Shown here one piece after another: positions 1-8,066 of a stretch of DNA of 13,692 nt; position 1 is the stretch's first letter, and the number at the start of each line of letters is the position of its first letter. The notes below the pieces were generated by a model that was given only the letters and a program-made list of their open reading frames with translations, was not told the origin of the DNA and did no database searches. Both the position numbers and the translations under genes were made by a program. Origin of the DNA: Asterionellopsis glacialis (lineage: Eukaryota > Bacillariophyta > Plagiogrammaphyceae > Rhaphoneidales > Asterionellopsidaceae); assembly GCA_014885115.2 (NCBI GenBank), contig WKLE02001992.1, positions 1 to 13,692 on the forward strand. The letters are read 5' to 3'.

Positions 1-1186
1 TAAACAATAGTTGATTGTCATTTTCAATGCTAGCAGCAGCAGAAGCTTTTTTGGATGAGTTGAGTACTTGTTGAACAAAATGATTTATTCCTGCATCTTT
101 CAAAGCCAGTGACAATGCTGTAACTCTTTCTTCTGGTGATAAAGGAGACACTTCATCTTGAATGGTGTGAAGAATCTTGTTCTTCTGTTCTTCAATAAGT
201 TGGAGTCTTGGTGGAAGGAGAGCAGCTGGTGGTAGGATTTGTTCAATTCCAACCACTACAGCTTGAAACGTGGTTTTTCAAAATTTTGATGCATCATTTT
301 GATGAATTGTGCATTTCTTCTCCTTGTAGTGCTTCTTGTTGGCATTGCCATCAAGATACTCTAACAACCTTGATTTATTATGAGAAATGTCAAGGCGGTT
401 GTGGATGTTGCTGTTCTACTTCCTTTGGTGCCTGACTTTTGATGACAGCCAATTTGGCCCATTGTCAACAGCAAATGAGGACTGCTTGTGGACTTGTTGC
501 ATGCATAACTTAAAAAACATGTGATGTCATGGGACTGGACAGCCACCAATGCATACACGAATGGAAGATGTATGCATTACGCACATCAGATTCCCTCTTT
601 GGGAACTTTTAGTAGCTATTATGCGTGGAAAAAGTCCAACAACAGAATCAATCAGAGTTAAAAGAGAGCATGATGGATGAGAAAAAATTTGTACTGATTT
701 TCTACATAGGCCTCTACGTAGAGGCAGGCACCTGAATTTTGTTACTTTTTTACCTGTGGGTCCCACCTTTAAGGCTGGAAGTACCCTTTGATACTCAGGC
801 AAGGTCATGACAAAATTGACCATACTGCCACTGTAATACTCTTGCATAAAATCCATATCCCTATCTTGACCAAACAGACATAAGAATTTATTGTAACTAG
901 ACAACACAATGACAACAATGAAACCTACAACAACTAAAATCAAAATAATGACTGTGACAAGAAGATAAAAACAAACCTTTAATTTTGATGGTAGCTGATG
1001 ATGCTGGTGAATCTTCTGTGTTCTGCATGTTGGTATTTTACATTGATGTAAATGCAGATAACATGTAAAAAATTTTTTTGTTTTTGTTCTTGTCACGTGG
1101 TAAGGGTTGGCCTGACAAATTCGTAACTCCGTTTTGTGATTCTTTTTGGACAGCTGCTGAGTCGGAACATAAATTTTTTTTGCTTT
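1..1186 (-). pseudogene. Degenerate long reading frame, possibly a mobile-element protein; runs off left edge
   Basis: One minus-strand frame stays open from about 1186 to the left edge (roughly 395 codons) except for three stops: TGA at 527-529, TAG at 416-418 and TGA at 278-280. Many more stops would be expected by chance in DNA this AT-rich, so the frame was probably coding. No in-frame ATG lies near its upstream end. That end reads PYHVTRTKTKKFFTCYLH and shows Cys (1061-1063), Cys (1040-1042), then a His-rich HQHH (998-1009). This spacing resembles the FLYWCH-type zinc fingers found in some MULE-like transposons, but the match is by eye only. A very hydrophobic stretch follows (about 905-960). 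The last segment, 1-277, is intact and looks helical and soluble (PLSPEERVTALSLALKDAG). It could instead be a spliced gene whose introns contain the stops; I found no consistent set of splice sites. Function unknown. Confidence 0.4.
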
Positions 1187-1220
1187 TTATAAACTCTTAT
1201 TCACTCCCGATCGTCAGGAA

Positions 1221-1294
1221 GCAGAGATGGTCTAGTTGGATATGACGCGGCTTTAACACAGCTGAGGTCCCGGGTTCGATTCCCGGTCTTTGTA
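1221..1294 (+). tRNA. tRNA-Val (anticodon AAC), copy 1
   Basis: This 74-base sequence folds as a full cloverleaf. The acceptor stem pairs GCAGAGA with TCTTTGT, with G-T wobbles at the first and fourth pairs. The D arm is GTC/GAC around a TAGTTGGATAT loop. The anticodon stem CGGCT/AGCTG carries the loop TTAACAC, giving anticodon AAC (valine, GUU and after A-to-I editing other GUN codons). The T arm is CCGGG/CCCGG with the loop TTCGATT, which also supplies the internal B box for RNA polymerase III; the discriminator base is A. CCA is not encoded, as is normal for a nuclear gene. There is no intron. A second copy lies at 3544-3617. Confidence 0.93.
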
Positions 1295-2016
1295 ATCTTC
1301 CTTTATCTTTCGTCAGGCCAAAGACATAAAATACTATTTTTGTAGGCCTTGAAGGAATAGATAAGTTATCCTCTATTTCCTGAACTAAGAGACGTCCATA
1401 ACGTACACTAGAGAAAAAAACAGTAGTAACTATCGCACCGCGCCATTCCATATTTTTATATATAATACAAGTGTGGAGTAAAATCAAAAGTTAGAAAACG
1501 AGTACGACAGAGTAAGTAGCACACGCCTATACTTTGTGGGCGATTTGTTGCAAGGTGAACTATCCCTGACTTCCTAATTTGTTTCCTATTGTTAACTAGT
1601 TTGTCAAACTGTTAAGATAAAGGGATCATCTAGTCTATATATAGTATGGCAACCCTCTGGTTGGGTTCTAGTATTTCCTTTTTAGCTAGCTTTTGCTTTA
1701 TCGTAGCGCTCACCTGATAATAGACTATACCACATGAGCGAAACAAGAACTTCTTTTTATGTATATTTCCCACCACATTGTTTATTTCAAGTGTACGTAC
1801 TGAAATGCACTTGCAGAATTCGTGATCAGAAGATTTCAATCCCCTTACATTCAACAAATGAGAGCTCTTATTCGATACAAAAAGACACACCGCGAGCTTT
1901 ACGAAAAAAAAGACATCTTTTCAGTGTAAATCGTATCTTTAGTCAATCTATATAGAGTTTAATGAAACACATGTTTTTTCTTCCTACCGAGACTAGTTGT
2001 TTTGTTGTTTTGTTAT
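1295..2016. other. Intergenic, no gene seen
   Basis: This stretch of about 720 bases between the first tRNA-Val gene and the 3' end of psb28 is AT-rich. It contains only short overlapping open frames on both strands (for example around 1630-1955) with no recognisable protein features. The T runs shortly after the tRNA (first clear one near 1335) could serve as RNA polymerase III terminators. The part next to 2016 should hold the 3' untranslated region of psb28. Confidence 0.5.
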
Positions 2017-2460
2017 TTAACCAGCCTTGGTAAACGCAAGACCATTAGCTTCAGCATAACGCTCCATAAATCTCATGAATCTGTCCCATTCTCCAGGACT
2101 TTTCATAACCAAAACAGATTCAATTGCTTGTGGTTTGCCGTTAGCGAATCGTGCATTCACATCAGTTGTAGACATTTCACCTTCCTCGTCCACAAGGAAC
2201 ATACCGGTAACTTCGCCTTGACTTGATGTGCTAGCATCAAATACATTGGGATTGGCGAACTTGAACGTAGCAGTACCACTGGATCCATCACGTGCTCTTG
2301 TCAAACTAATATCTGGTACAACTTTCTCATCAAGACCCTTGACAAATTGAATGGCAGCATCATACAATTCTGTTGACATACGAGACGATGTGAAGGCAGG
2401 TGTCGGCGCAAAAGCACCTGCGAAAGGAAGGAAGGCGGCGAGAAGGGTGATGAACTTCAT
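2017..2460 (-). CDS. psb28: Photosystem II assembly factor Psb28, nuclear-encoded, plastid-targeted
   Basis: The protein has 147 residues. Psb28 binds photosystem II assembly intermediates (CP47-containing) on the stromal side of the thylakoid and helps build and repair the complex. Residues 35-147 match the family over its full usual length of about 112 residues: [20 protein letters not shown], the [10 protein letters not shown] turn, [14 protein letters not shown], then [12 protein letters not shown] and [14 protein letters not shown] near the end. Residues 1-16 are a signal peptide ([16 protein letters not shown]) followed directly by FAPTPAF. This is the classic cleavage-site phenylalanine of diatom plastid import, with a very short transit peptide of about 18 residues. 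The frame stays open for 93 more codons upstream (to 2739), but the start at 2460 places the signal peptide at the N-terminus and is preferred. No intron interrupts it and the stop is TAA. In diatoms and red algae psb28 is normally a plastid gene, so the nuclear copy is notable. Confidence 0.93.
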   Translation of the reverse strand: MKFITLLAAFLPFAGAFAPTPAFTSSRMSTELYDAAIQFVKGLDEKVVPDISLTRARDGSSGTATFKFANPNVFDASTSSQGEVTGMFLVDEEGEMSTTDVNARFANGKPQAIESVLVMKSPGEWDRFMRFMERYAEANGLAFTKAG

Positions 2461-2761
2461 GATGTCGATGTGATAAAGAGTCGATTCAATAATTGTGTCT
2501 GCGCACACAGGAAATAACTTTATTTGTAGAGTAATGATAGCTGTGTCACACAACAAATCTTTTCCTACCTGCTCTAAGCGAAGGCTGGCACTGCACGGAC
2601 TAGTCCTAGAGTAACTGTCGCCTTGGCGGTGGAGCTGAGTGTTTGGAACAACCACGAGTGACGATGTGAATGACGTTTGCTTGGATTTCGTCAGTGAGGA
2701 GTGCGAGCGGCGTAGGACCTGAACTGGAGGTGCGCGCATGCGTGGTTACAATATACAACAT

Positions 2762-2902
2762 GTACCAGTACCTGTACAGGTAATAGACCTCTAGTAGAGA
2801 GGACGTCCCGGTAGTCCCGGAACTTACCCAAGGTAAAGGTTGTCCCTCTCTATGACTACCGGGTAGGATCCTTTGCCAAGAGACCCTGCCTGTACCTGGT
2901 AC
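2762..2902. repeat. Foldback / MITE-like inverted-repeat element
   Basis: A 141-base imperfect palindrome lies upstream of psb28. The right end CCTGTACCTGGTAC (2889-2902) pairs completely with the left end, which is split into GTACCAG (2762-2768) and GTACAGG (2774-2780) by a five-base bulge. Inside it, CCCGGTAGTC (2807-2816) pairs exactly with GACTACCGGG (2854-2863), and TTACC/GGTAA (2824-2828 and 2832-2836) forms the tip with a three-base loop. All three pairs share a centre near 2830-2835. There is no coding capacity. I could not identify a clear target-site duplication. It may be a non-autonomous DNA transposon remnant or a structured regulatory or transcribed element; the sequence alone does not decide. 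Confidence 0.6.
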
Positions 2903-3543
2903 GCGGTATCAATAGAAGTACAGTACCTCTCTAGAGTATGATACTTCTTGCTTGCGTGGGGAAAAGTGAGTGACTGATTGTAGAACTTGCACCTCTCTCA
3001 AACTGTCTAGCGTTCTTGTGTATATACTGGAATTGAACATCATGCACAAAGTGATTGAGGAACTATCAGGAATAATAAAATGTGGGCCAAGACTGATGGA
3101 CGTTGCGTTTCGATCTCGTTCGTGTTCCAGATACTGTACCAGGTCCTACAGGTACACGGTGTCTAGGAAAGAAAAGGCTTCCGATTCGCGTTGTCCAGCC
3201 CAAAAGAGATCAGGATGAGGAAAAGTCGATTGATTGAGACGATCTCTCTCAGAGAACCAACGACGCGACTGCCAACCCTAGCAAGCGGGGGGCTAGTCGT
3301 AGAATAGATGTACAGGAATATGCATTAGCTAGCTGGCTTACAGGTACAGACAGAGTGGCTTTAATCTGTAGTCGCGTACCTGGTAATACTTTCCATTTTT
3401 TTCGTAAGGGCAAAGAAACCGTTGCTATCGACGACTTTTCGTCCATATCATTTTCCTCGTGCTAGACACGCCAGTGGCAATGCAACATACATGCAACTTT
3501 GCCAGTGATCAAGAATTGCGATAGCACACCAACTGAGCAGCAA
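2903..3543. repeat. GTAC-rich scattered repeat region, no gene
   Basis: This gene-free stretch carries several short relatives of the foldback arms: TGTACC/GGTACA at 3135-3140 and 3151-3156 (a small inverted pair), GTACAGG at 3310-3316, CAGGTAC at 3341-3347 and GTACCTGGTA at 3376-3385. The sequence ACCAGGTACGCG on the minus strand near 3374-3385 resembles CTGGTACGCG at 2897-2906. They may be eroded further copies of the same element. No convincing protein or RNA gene is visible up to the second tRNA. Confidence 0.35.
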
Positions 3544-3617
3544 GCAGAGGTGGTCTAGTTGGTTATGACGCGGCTTTAACACAGCTGAGGTCCCGGGTTC
3601 GATTCCCGGCCTTTGTA
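3544..3617 (+). tRNA. tRNA-Val (anticodon AAC), copy 2
   Basis: This 74-base cloverleaf is nearly identical to the copy at 1221-1294. The differences are A7 to G and its partner U66 to C, which keep the last acceptor pair as a Watson-Crick pair (GCAGAGG with CCTTTGT), and one change in the D loop (GGTTAT instead of GGATAT). Anticodon loop TTAACAC, T arm and discriminator A are the same. A TTTT run at about 3626-3629 can act as the RNA polymerase III terminator. The flanks of the two copies are not similar, so the duplication is either old or involved only the gene. Confidence 0.94.
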
Positions 3618-4759
3618 CGCTATATGTTTTACACCATCGTGTTTCCATGCCTTTCCTTTTGTAACACTTATTGGTTGGTGATGGCAGCGTTGTGTGTTGG
3701 GTAGTGTGCAGCATGTATTTAGTATTATTTTTTATAAGCGCAGCCACTGGCGAATAAATACTGCATCTGCAACGAAGTCTTCATACTTTTAAATTCATCA
3801 GTAGCAACGTATGGCATACGTGTGATGAACTCCGTACATGTTGATTCTAGAGCATCGAATGAAAATAATATATTGTGACATCTACCTAAACGTCTCACTA
3901 TTATTGTTTCAAGCGCTCTCTCTACTGCTAGAAAGAGTCAATACAACTGTCGTGTGGGATAAGTAAGTACCTGTTATAAGCATAACATTTCTCTTTCTCT
4001 ACTAAAAAACCAAAAGGCTCAATGCCTTCTCTCTTATGAGAACGACTTTTCTGTTCAGGACTACTAATGTACCCTTTATAGACTCTCTATCTAGACAGAC
4101 TTCAAACTAAGGTTACGCACCTGCTACAATACCGTCTTTTTGTCATTGATGCTTCTCTTTCGTAACATATTCCAGATGGGGCGAATTTTTGTGATCTACA
4201 CAACAAAAGGTTGGATGGGACCGCCTGACTCCTTCAAACTGTGTCTGTTGTGGTTGTGTAGCCAACGTACGTACCTCGTATTGCATCATGAATTTGATTT
4301 GTTCGACTAAAATATCAACGTATTGTCTGTCTGTACGTGTACGAGTGTCCTACTCATCTACGGTACCCAGGGCGATACAGGAACTTATCGCTCTCCCTAT
4401 CGGCTTACAAAGATGTTTGAACAGAAGATCGTGAAATTTTTTATTAGTATTATTATTCATTATTTGTACTCACAATCCTAAAGATGAGGAGTGGACTTGA
4501 AGTTGTACCGAATGGAATCATTGGGCCCATGTTTTTCGATTTTTCGCCCCTGGCAGGAAAAACATCTTGTTGTTGTTTTGTGTGATCCTACAACACGTAG
4601 GACTACCATCTCGAGACAAAATTTCTCACCATTCATCTTCATAGCTTTGTTTGTGTTGTCTGCATTACACTGCCATCTCCTGTTGTCCAAAAACCTCTCC
4701 GACACCGTGTTTCATAATTTGAAAGAAACGATCAAGAAACCGCGAAGGACAACGACATC
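3618..4759. other. Intergenic, no gene seen
   Basis: About 1.1 kb lies between the second tRNA and the start of the small plastid-type membrane protein. It is AT-rich with short frames only. The last 270 bases include an open frame (4491-4763) overlapping the next gene's start codon in another frame; it has no ATG at its opening and no recognised domain, and is better read as promoter and 5' untranslated region. I see no tRNA or snRNA signature here. Confidence 0.45.
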
Positions 4760-5269
4760 ATGACAGGCTCTACAGCACCACCGCGTCCACTATTGGTAAC
4801 TTTGTTATTAGCTTTATTTGCATCACAATGTGTTGGCTTTGGAATTGTAGGAAGAAGTAGGAGTACTGCCGCTGCAACGTCACCACTTTTCAAGATGAGA
4901 TCTAATAAAGTACAAGAACTTAAAAGATTATCGTTATCCACAACAACGACAATGACACACACAGCAGCCACTACATCTATGTTGTTCATGGCGGCAGAAA
5001 ATGGGGCAAAGGATGAAAACGACGATGAGAAAACTCCAACTCCCGCAGAAGAACGAGAAAAGGCAGAAGGATTTGGACCTCTAACTGCAGCACTTATTGC
5101 CGTTCCATTATTTTGCAAGTTTATCATTGTTTTGGTAATTAAGTTTTTAACAGATTTGGTGGTTTACCCTCTCTTACTCCTTTATCGATTGGCACGTATG
5201 ACTAAGAATAAACTCTTGAAACTTGGAGGAAAGGATGATGATGATCAAAAATCAGCTTTGGAATCATAA
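4760..5269 (+). CDS. Predicted plastid-targeted small membrane protein, unknown function
   Basis: The 169-residue protein is not recognised as a named family. Residues 10-25 are a signal peptide core (PLLVTLLLALFASQCVG) followed by FG at 27-28, a plastid-type cleavage site. A Ser/Thr/Arg-rich, acid-free stretch (30-76) follows, as expected of a transit peptide. The segment ends near SMLFMAAE, typical of the junction to mature diatom plastid proteins. The mature part begins with an acidic linker (EN…DDEKTPTPAEERE, 80-101). A long hydrophobic region at about 107-142 holds one or two membrane segments (ALIAVPLFCKFIIVLVIKFL, then VVYPLLLLYRL). A basic patch and an acidic DDDD tail end it. A thylakoid or inner-envelope location is an inference. 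The start is the first ATG compatible with a signal peptide, and no intron is seen. An AATAAA lies at 5503-5508. Confidence 0.75.
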   Translation: MTGSTAPPRPLLVTLLLALFASQCVGFGIVGRSRSTAAATSPLFKMRSNKVQELKRLSLSTTTTMTHTAATTSMLFMAAENGAKDENDDEKTPTPAEEREKAEGFGPLTAALIAVPLFCKFIIVLVIKFLTDLVVYPLLLLYRLARMTKNKLLKLGGKDDDDQKSALES

Positions 5270-5694
5270 TACAGTGGAAAAATGAGCGAATGACGACTGA
5301 TCTCGAGTTGTTAGTAGCGCAGACAAGATTACGACATCCTCATTTATGGACGGAATCTTCATTAGGAGTATCGTGAAGAAGAAGAAAGTGGGGTGAAGAG
5401 GCAAAGTCGGGTGAAATAGGCATCTGGCATTTAAATAACTATTTATTTGTCAGCATCATCACATCCCATAATCTTGTTCCCAGAAATTAAATGTTCCTGT
5501 TGAATAAAAGTGATGTAACACAATGCATGTTTTTAAATTAAACACCCCTTTCATAGTACAATGACTCTAAAGAGTTTTTTTCATTTTAACATTTGATTGC
5601 TTTAATTCCCTCTTCTTCCAACGATGGCCTTTTGCCATGGGAGTTTATAATATGCAGACATACGCATAAAATGGTAAACAACTTTGTATGTCTC
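5270..5694. other. Intergenic between convergent genes
   Basis: These 425 bases hold the 3' flanks of the plus-strand membrane-protein gene and the minus-strand transporter gene. AATAAA occurs at 5503-5508 on the plus strand. A small perfect inverted repeat, ACTCT-AA-AGAGT (5564-5575), is followed by a T run. I see no gene. Confidence 0.5.
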
Positions 5695-7384
5695 TCAAGG
5701 TGCAACATATGGAAATTTGGCATGCATCCAAAGACTTAAGGAAGCCAATACTCCACCAACGATTTGTTCTGATGTAACTCCACCATCACCAGCTCCAGCT
5801 TCCTCGGAACCACCACCACCAGTATTGGTAGACAATCGAGATTGTAAGATACCTGAGAGGAGTAATCCAAAGATTAAGGCAAAGCCTTTTCGTACAGCAC
5901 CTGCATGTTTCGTCACAAGGCCCACCACAATTCCACCACCAGCATTGGTAAAGACTGGTAACCATGTTTTGAGTGTCCATCCATATGAAAGTCCTTGTTT
6001 TTGAATAAGTTTGGCATCAGGTGAACCAAATAATAATGATACAATCAACATGAATGATGATGCCGCTGCCAATTCCATGGAAAATAAATACGTATTCCTT
6101 CCATGATGTTGCAAACTCTTTTGCACCAAGGCACCTGCAAGTCCCGAAATAAAACTTGCGGCAAGTATAGGGACAACACCACTTACTAAATGTGTTTTTC
6201 TTGCATCAGCAGCTTCATTGTTATCTTCACCCTCCTCTTTGGATGATAAGGTATCGCCGTCGTCGTTCTTGTTGCCACCTACGAATGGAAGTGGAACAAC
6301 TTTTTCAATGACAAGTGCAGATAGCAACAGTATAAATAATGATACAACTTGAAGTTTCGATTGCGCACGTCCCATCACCAAAAAGCAGCACAATGCAGCA
6401 GATAATGTTTTGGTCTGATTCAAAACATTAAATGTTACTGGTGCAAGATTTTGATAGGCTATCAAGGTACAATAATTCTGTACAACATATAAAAAGGCAG
6501 GAATTCCTGCTACCAGCCACCATTCTCGAATGGACCAGCCTGAGAAATAACAAGAGTAATAATAATGTCGTACAGGAGTATAGTAATCAAGACCATTAGT
6601 GGAGCACGTTAAAATTACCAAAAGAAACCAAAATTCATTCCCATGATATTTGTTAGTTTTTTTTTATAATATGAAAAATAGAACAAAGCACAATGGCAAT
6701 CAATACCTCCAAAAGCAACATACTTTAGCGAACGTACCAGCAACAGAAGAAGCCCATCCACCGGTTACCATACTGTACAAAAGCCCACAATGATAAAAAT
6801 AAATCAACAAATTCAATTAGAGTAAATTAGGAAAAGTCGAAGAAGAAGACGAAACAATCATAATTAATGTAAAGGCTGAAATACCCATAACACTTCCCGA
6901 CCGACACAAGAACTTACAGAATCATTCCCGCCATGAAAAATTTAACAACCTCCTGAGCAAGGACAACTGTACTTCTACAAATACTCTTGGGGGCAAACTT
7001 CCTTACCAAAATTGGTTGTGTACCAAATTGAAATGCTAGCATAGTCATGGAATACCATGCCATAGGGTGCAGATCAGCCATTCCTGATGCAAGGACAATG
7101 CGAGAAACCTTGCCTCTGTTTCCAATAGATTGAATGCCATACTTATTGGAGGGAAAAGGCGATCTTCCTTTTTTATTGAATGACATTGTTTGAAAACGAC
7201 GATCTTGACCATGATCAGTTTTAAACAGAGGTGGCCTAATTGATGATGAAGATACCGAGGGCATCCTCACTCCAGCAGGTTGTTGAAATGCAGTTACAGA
7301 ATCATAATTGCATCCAAGCATAATCACCAACGTAGTCATAACAGAACACGTGATTCTTCTGCTGACATTGAGTTTGGTCATCAT
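5695..7384 (-). CDS. Nucleotide-sugar transporter-like protein (SLC35A type) with plastid leader; 3 exons
   Basis: Exons on the minus strand are 7384-6918, 6772-6738 and 6539-5695; introns have GTAAGT…CAG and GTACGT…CAG borders, and the joined frame encodes 448 residues. The drug/metabolite transporter superfamily's nucleotide-sugar branch exchanges nucleotide sugars across membranes, usually Golgi or ER. Family features in order: first helix and STVVLAQEVVKFFMAGMI (138-155); WWLVAGIPAFLYVVQNYCTL (174-193); the NVLNQTKTLSAAL motif with Q209 and K211; an acidic loop (about 255-282); ISGLAGALVQKSLQ (about 298-311); and GGGIVVGLVTKHAG with RKGFALIFG (368-391). The WxRN(I/V)Q element of typical Golgi members is not seen; the place reads NTYLFSMEL. 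Residues 1-32 form a signal peptide ending TA|FQQP, then a Ser/Arg/Lys-rich stretch to about 100, so import into the plastid is predicted. The start at 7384 puts the signal peptide at the N-terminus; an in-frame upstream extension does not. Substrate unknown. Confidence 0.85.
6738..6772 (-). other. 35-base microexon of the transporter gene
   Basis: The exon lies between CAG (6775-6773) and GTACGT (6737-6732). It completes Leu156 begun by exon 1 (CT|T), encodes MVTGGWASSVA and gives the first base of Gly168 completed by exon 3 (G|GC). Both junctions are therefore in frame. The stronger-looking donor GTATGT at 6723 would leave exon 3 out of frame. The residues lie between the first and second conserved blocks of the family, where a loop is expected. 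Confidence 0.75.
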
Positions 7385-8066
7385 GTTGCTATTGGATTTC
7401 GTTAGAGCCCCGAAATCTAAGATGTGCAGTGCAAGGATATGACTGCACGATCGCAAGTTGAAGTTTGTTAGATGTGATTTGTAGTAGTGATGGATGGTAA
7501 TGTTGTGATGGGTGATTTGTTGATGGATTTGTTGCCAAGTTCATCGGGCATCCGGGCTTCGGCTTCTGCCTTCGCCACAGCGATTTCACAGATCTTTTTT
7601 CACCCTCGCCATCATCCAGCACGACCGCCCTCAAAAAGATCCAGTTCCACTCGAGTTGTCCACTGAACGCAACTATTGTATTTCTGTACATTATGTATCA
7701 TTAAAATACAAAGCTCCAAAGATAGATAAAAATATTGTCTTGCATACAGTATTTTTTCTGTATCATATGAGTAAAGCACATACACTGCACTTCTACGGAG
7801 ATAGTCCTTGGATGTGTCTGAGTCACAGACTCCCCCAATTTTTCTTTGAGACTTTGTGGTTCAAGAGAAAAATGAAGGACTCCACTGGACGATCCAGAGG
7901 ACTAGTTTACCCGGAACACCATGATATTCGGCAACTGACGCACACCAATTCGTGAAATTAATCAATACCTAACTGCAATCGAAATTTTAGAACACAGCCA
8001 CTCCGAGCCGAAGTCTTTATTGACTTCTCTCAAGTTTTAGTTAAGTGACACAAACCGAAATACAGG
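7385..8066. promoter_or_regulatory. Divergent intergenic region, presumed promoters on both sides
   Basis: These 680 bases lie between the start codons of the minus-strand transporter gene and the plus-strand gene at 8067, so both promoters and 5' untranslated regions must be here. The open frames on both strands (for example 7389-7691 minus and 7656-7955 plus) lack domains and look incidental. I recognise no specific factor-binding site. Confidence 0.4.

Noticed and set aside
1197..1487. Minus-strand frame containing RPGIEPGTSAVLKPRH
   Set aside because: This peptide is the reverse translation of the tRNA-Val gene (T arm and anticodon arm) and is a well-known false protein. The same applies to 3448-3747.
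2461..2739. In-frame 93-codon extension upstream of the psb28 start
   Set aside because: It would bury the signal peptide inside the protein and prevent plastid import. It is treated as 5' untranslated region.
4491..4763. 90-codon plus-strand frame
   Set aside because: It opens with a non-ATG codon, overlaps the next gene's ATG in another frame and shows no family features.
5564..5581. Hairpin plus T run resembling a bacterial terminator
   Set aside because: The genes here are nuclear with spliceosomal introns, so an intrinsic bacterial terminator is not expected, and the stem is only five pairs.
6720..6723. GTATGT donor for the second intron of the transporter gene
   Set aside because: It looks closer to consensus but puts exon 3 out of frame. 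GTACGT at 6737 joins in frame.
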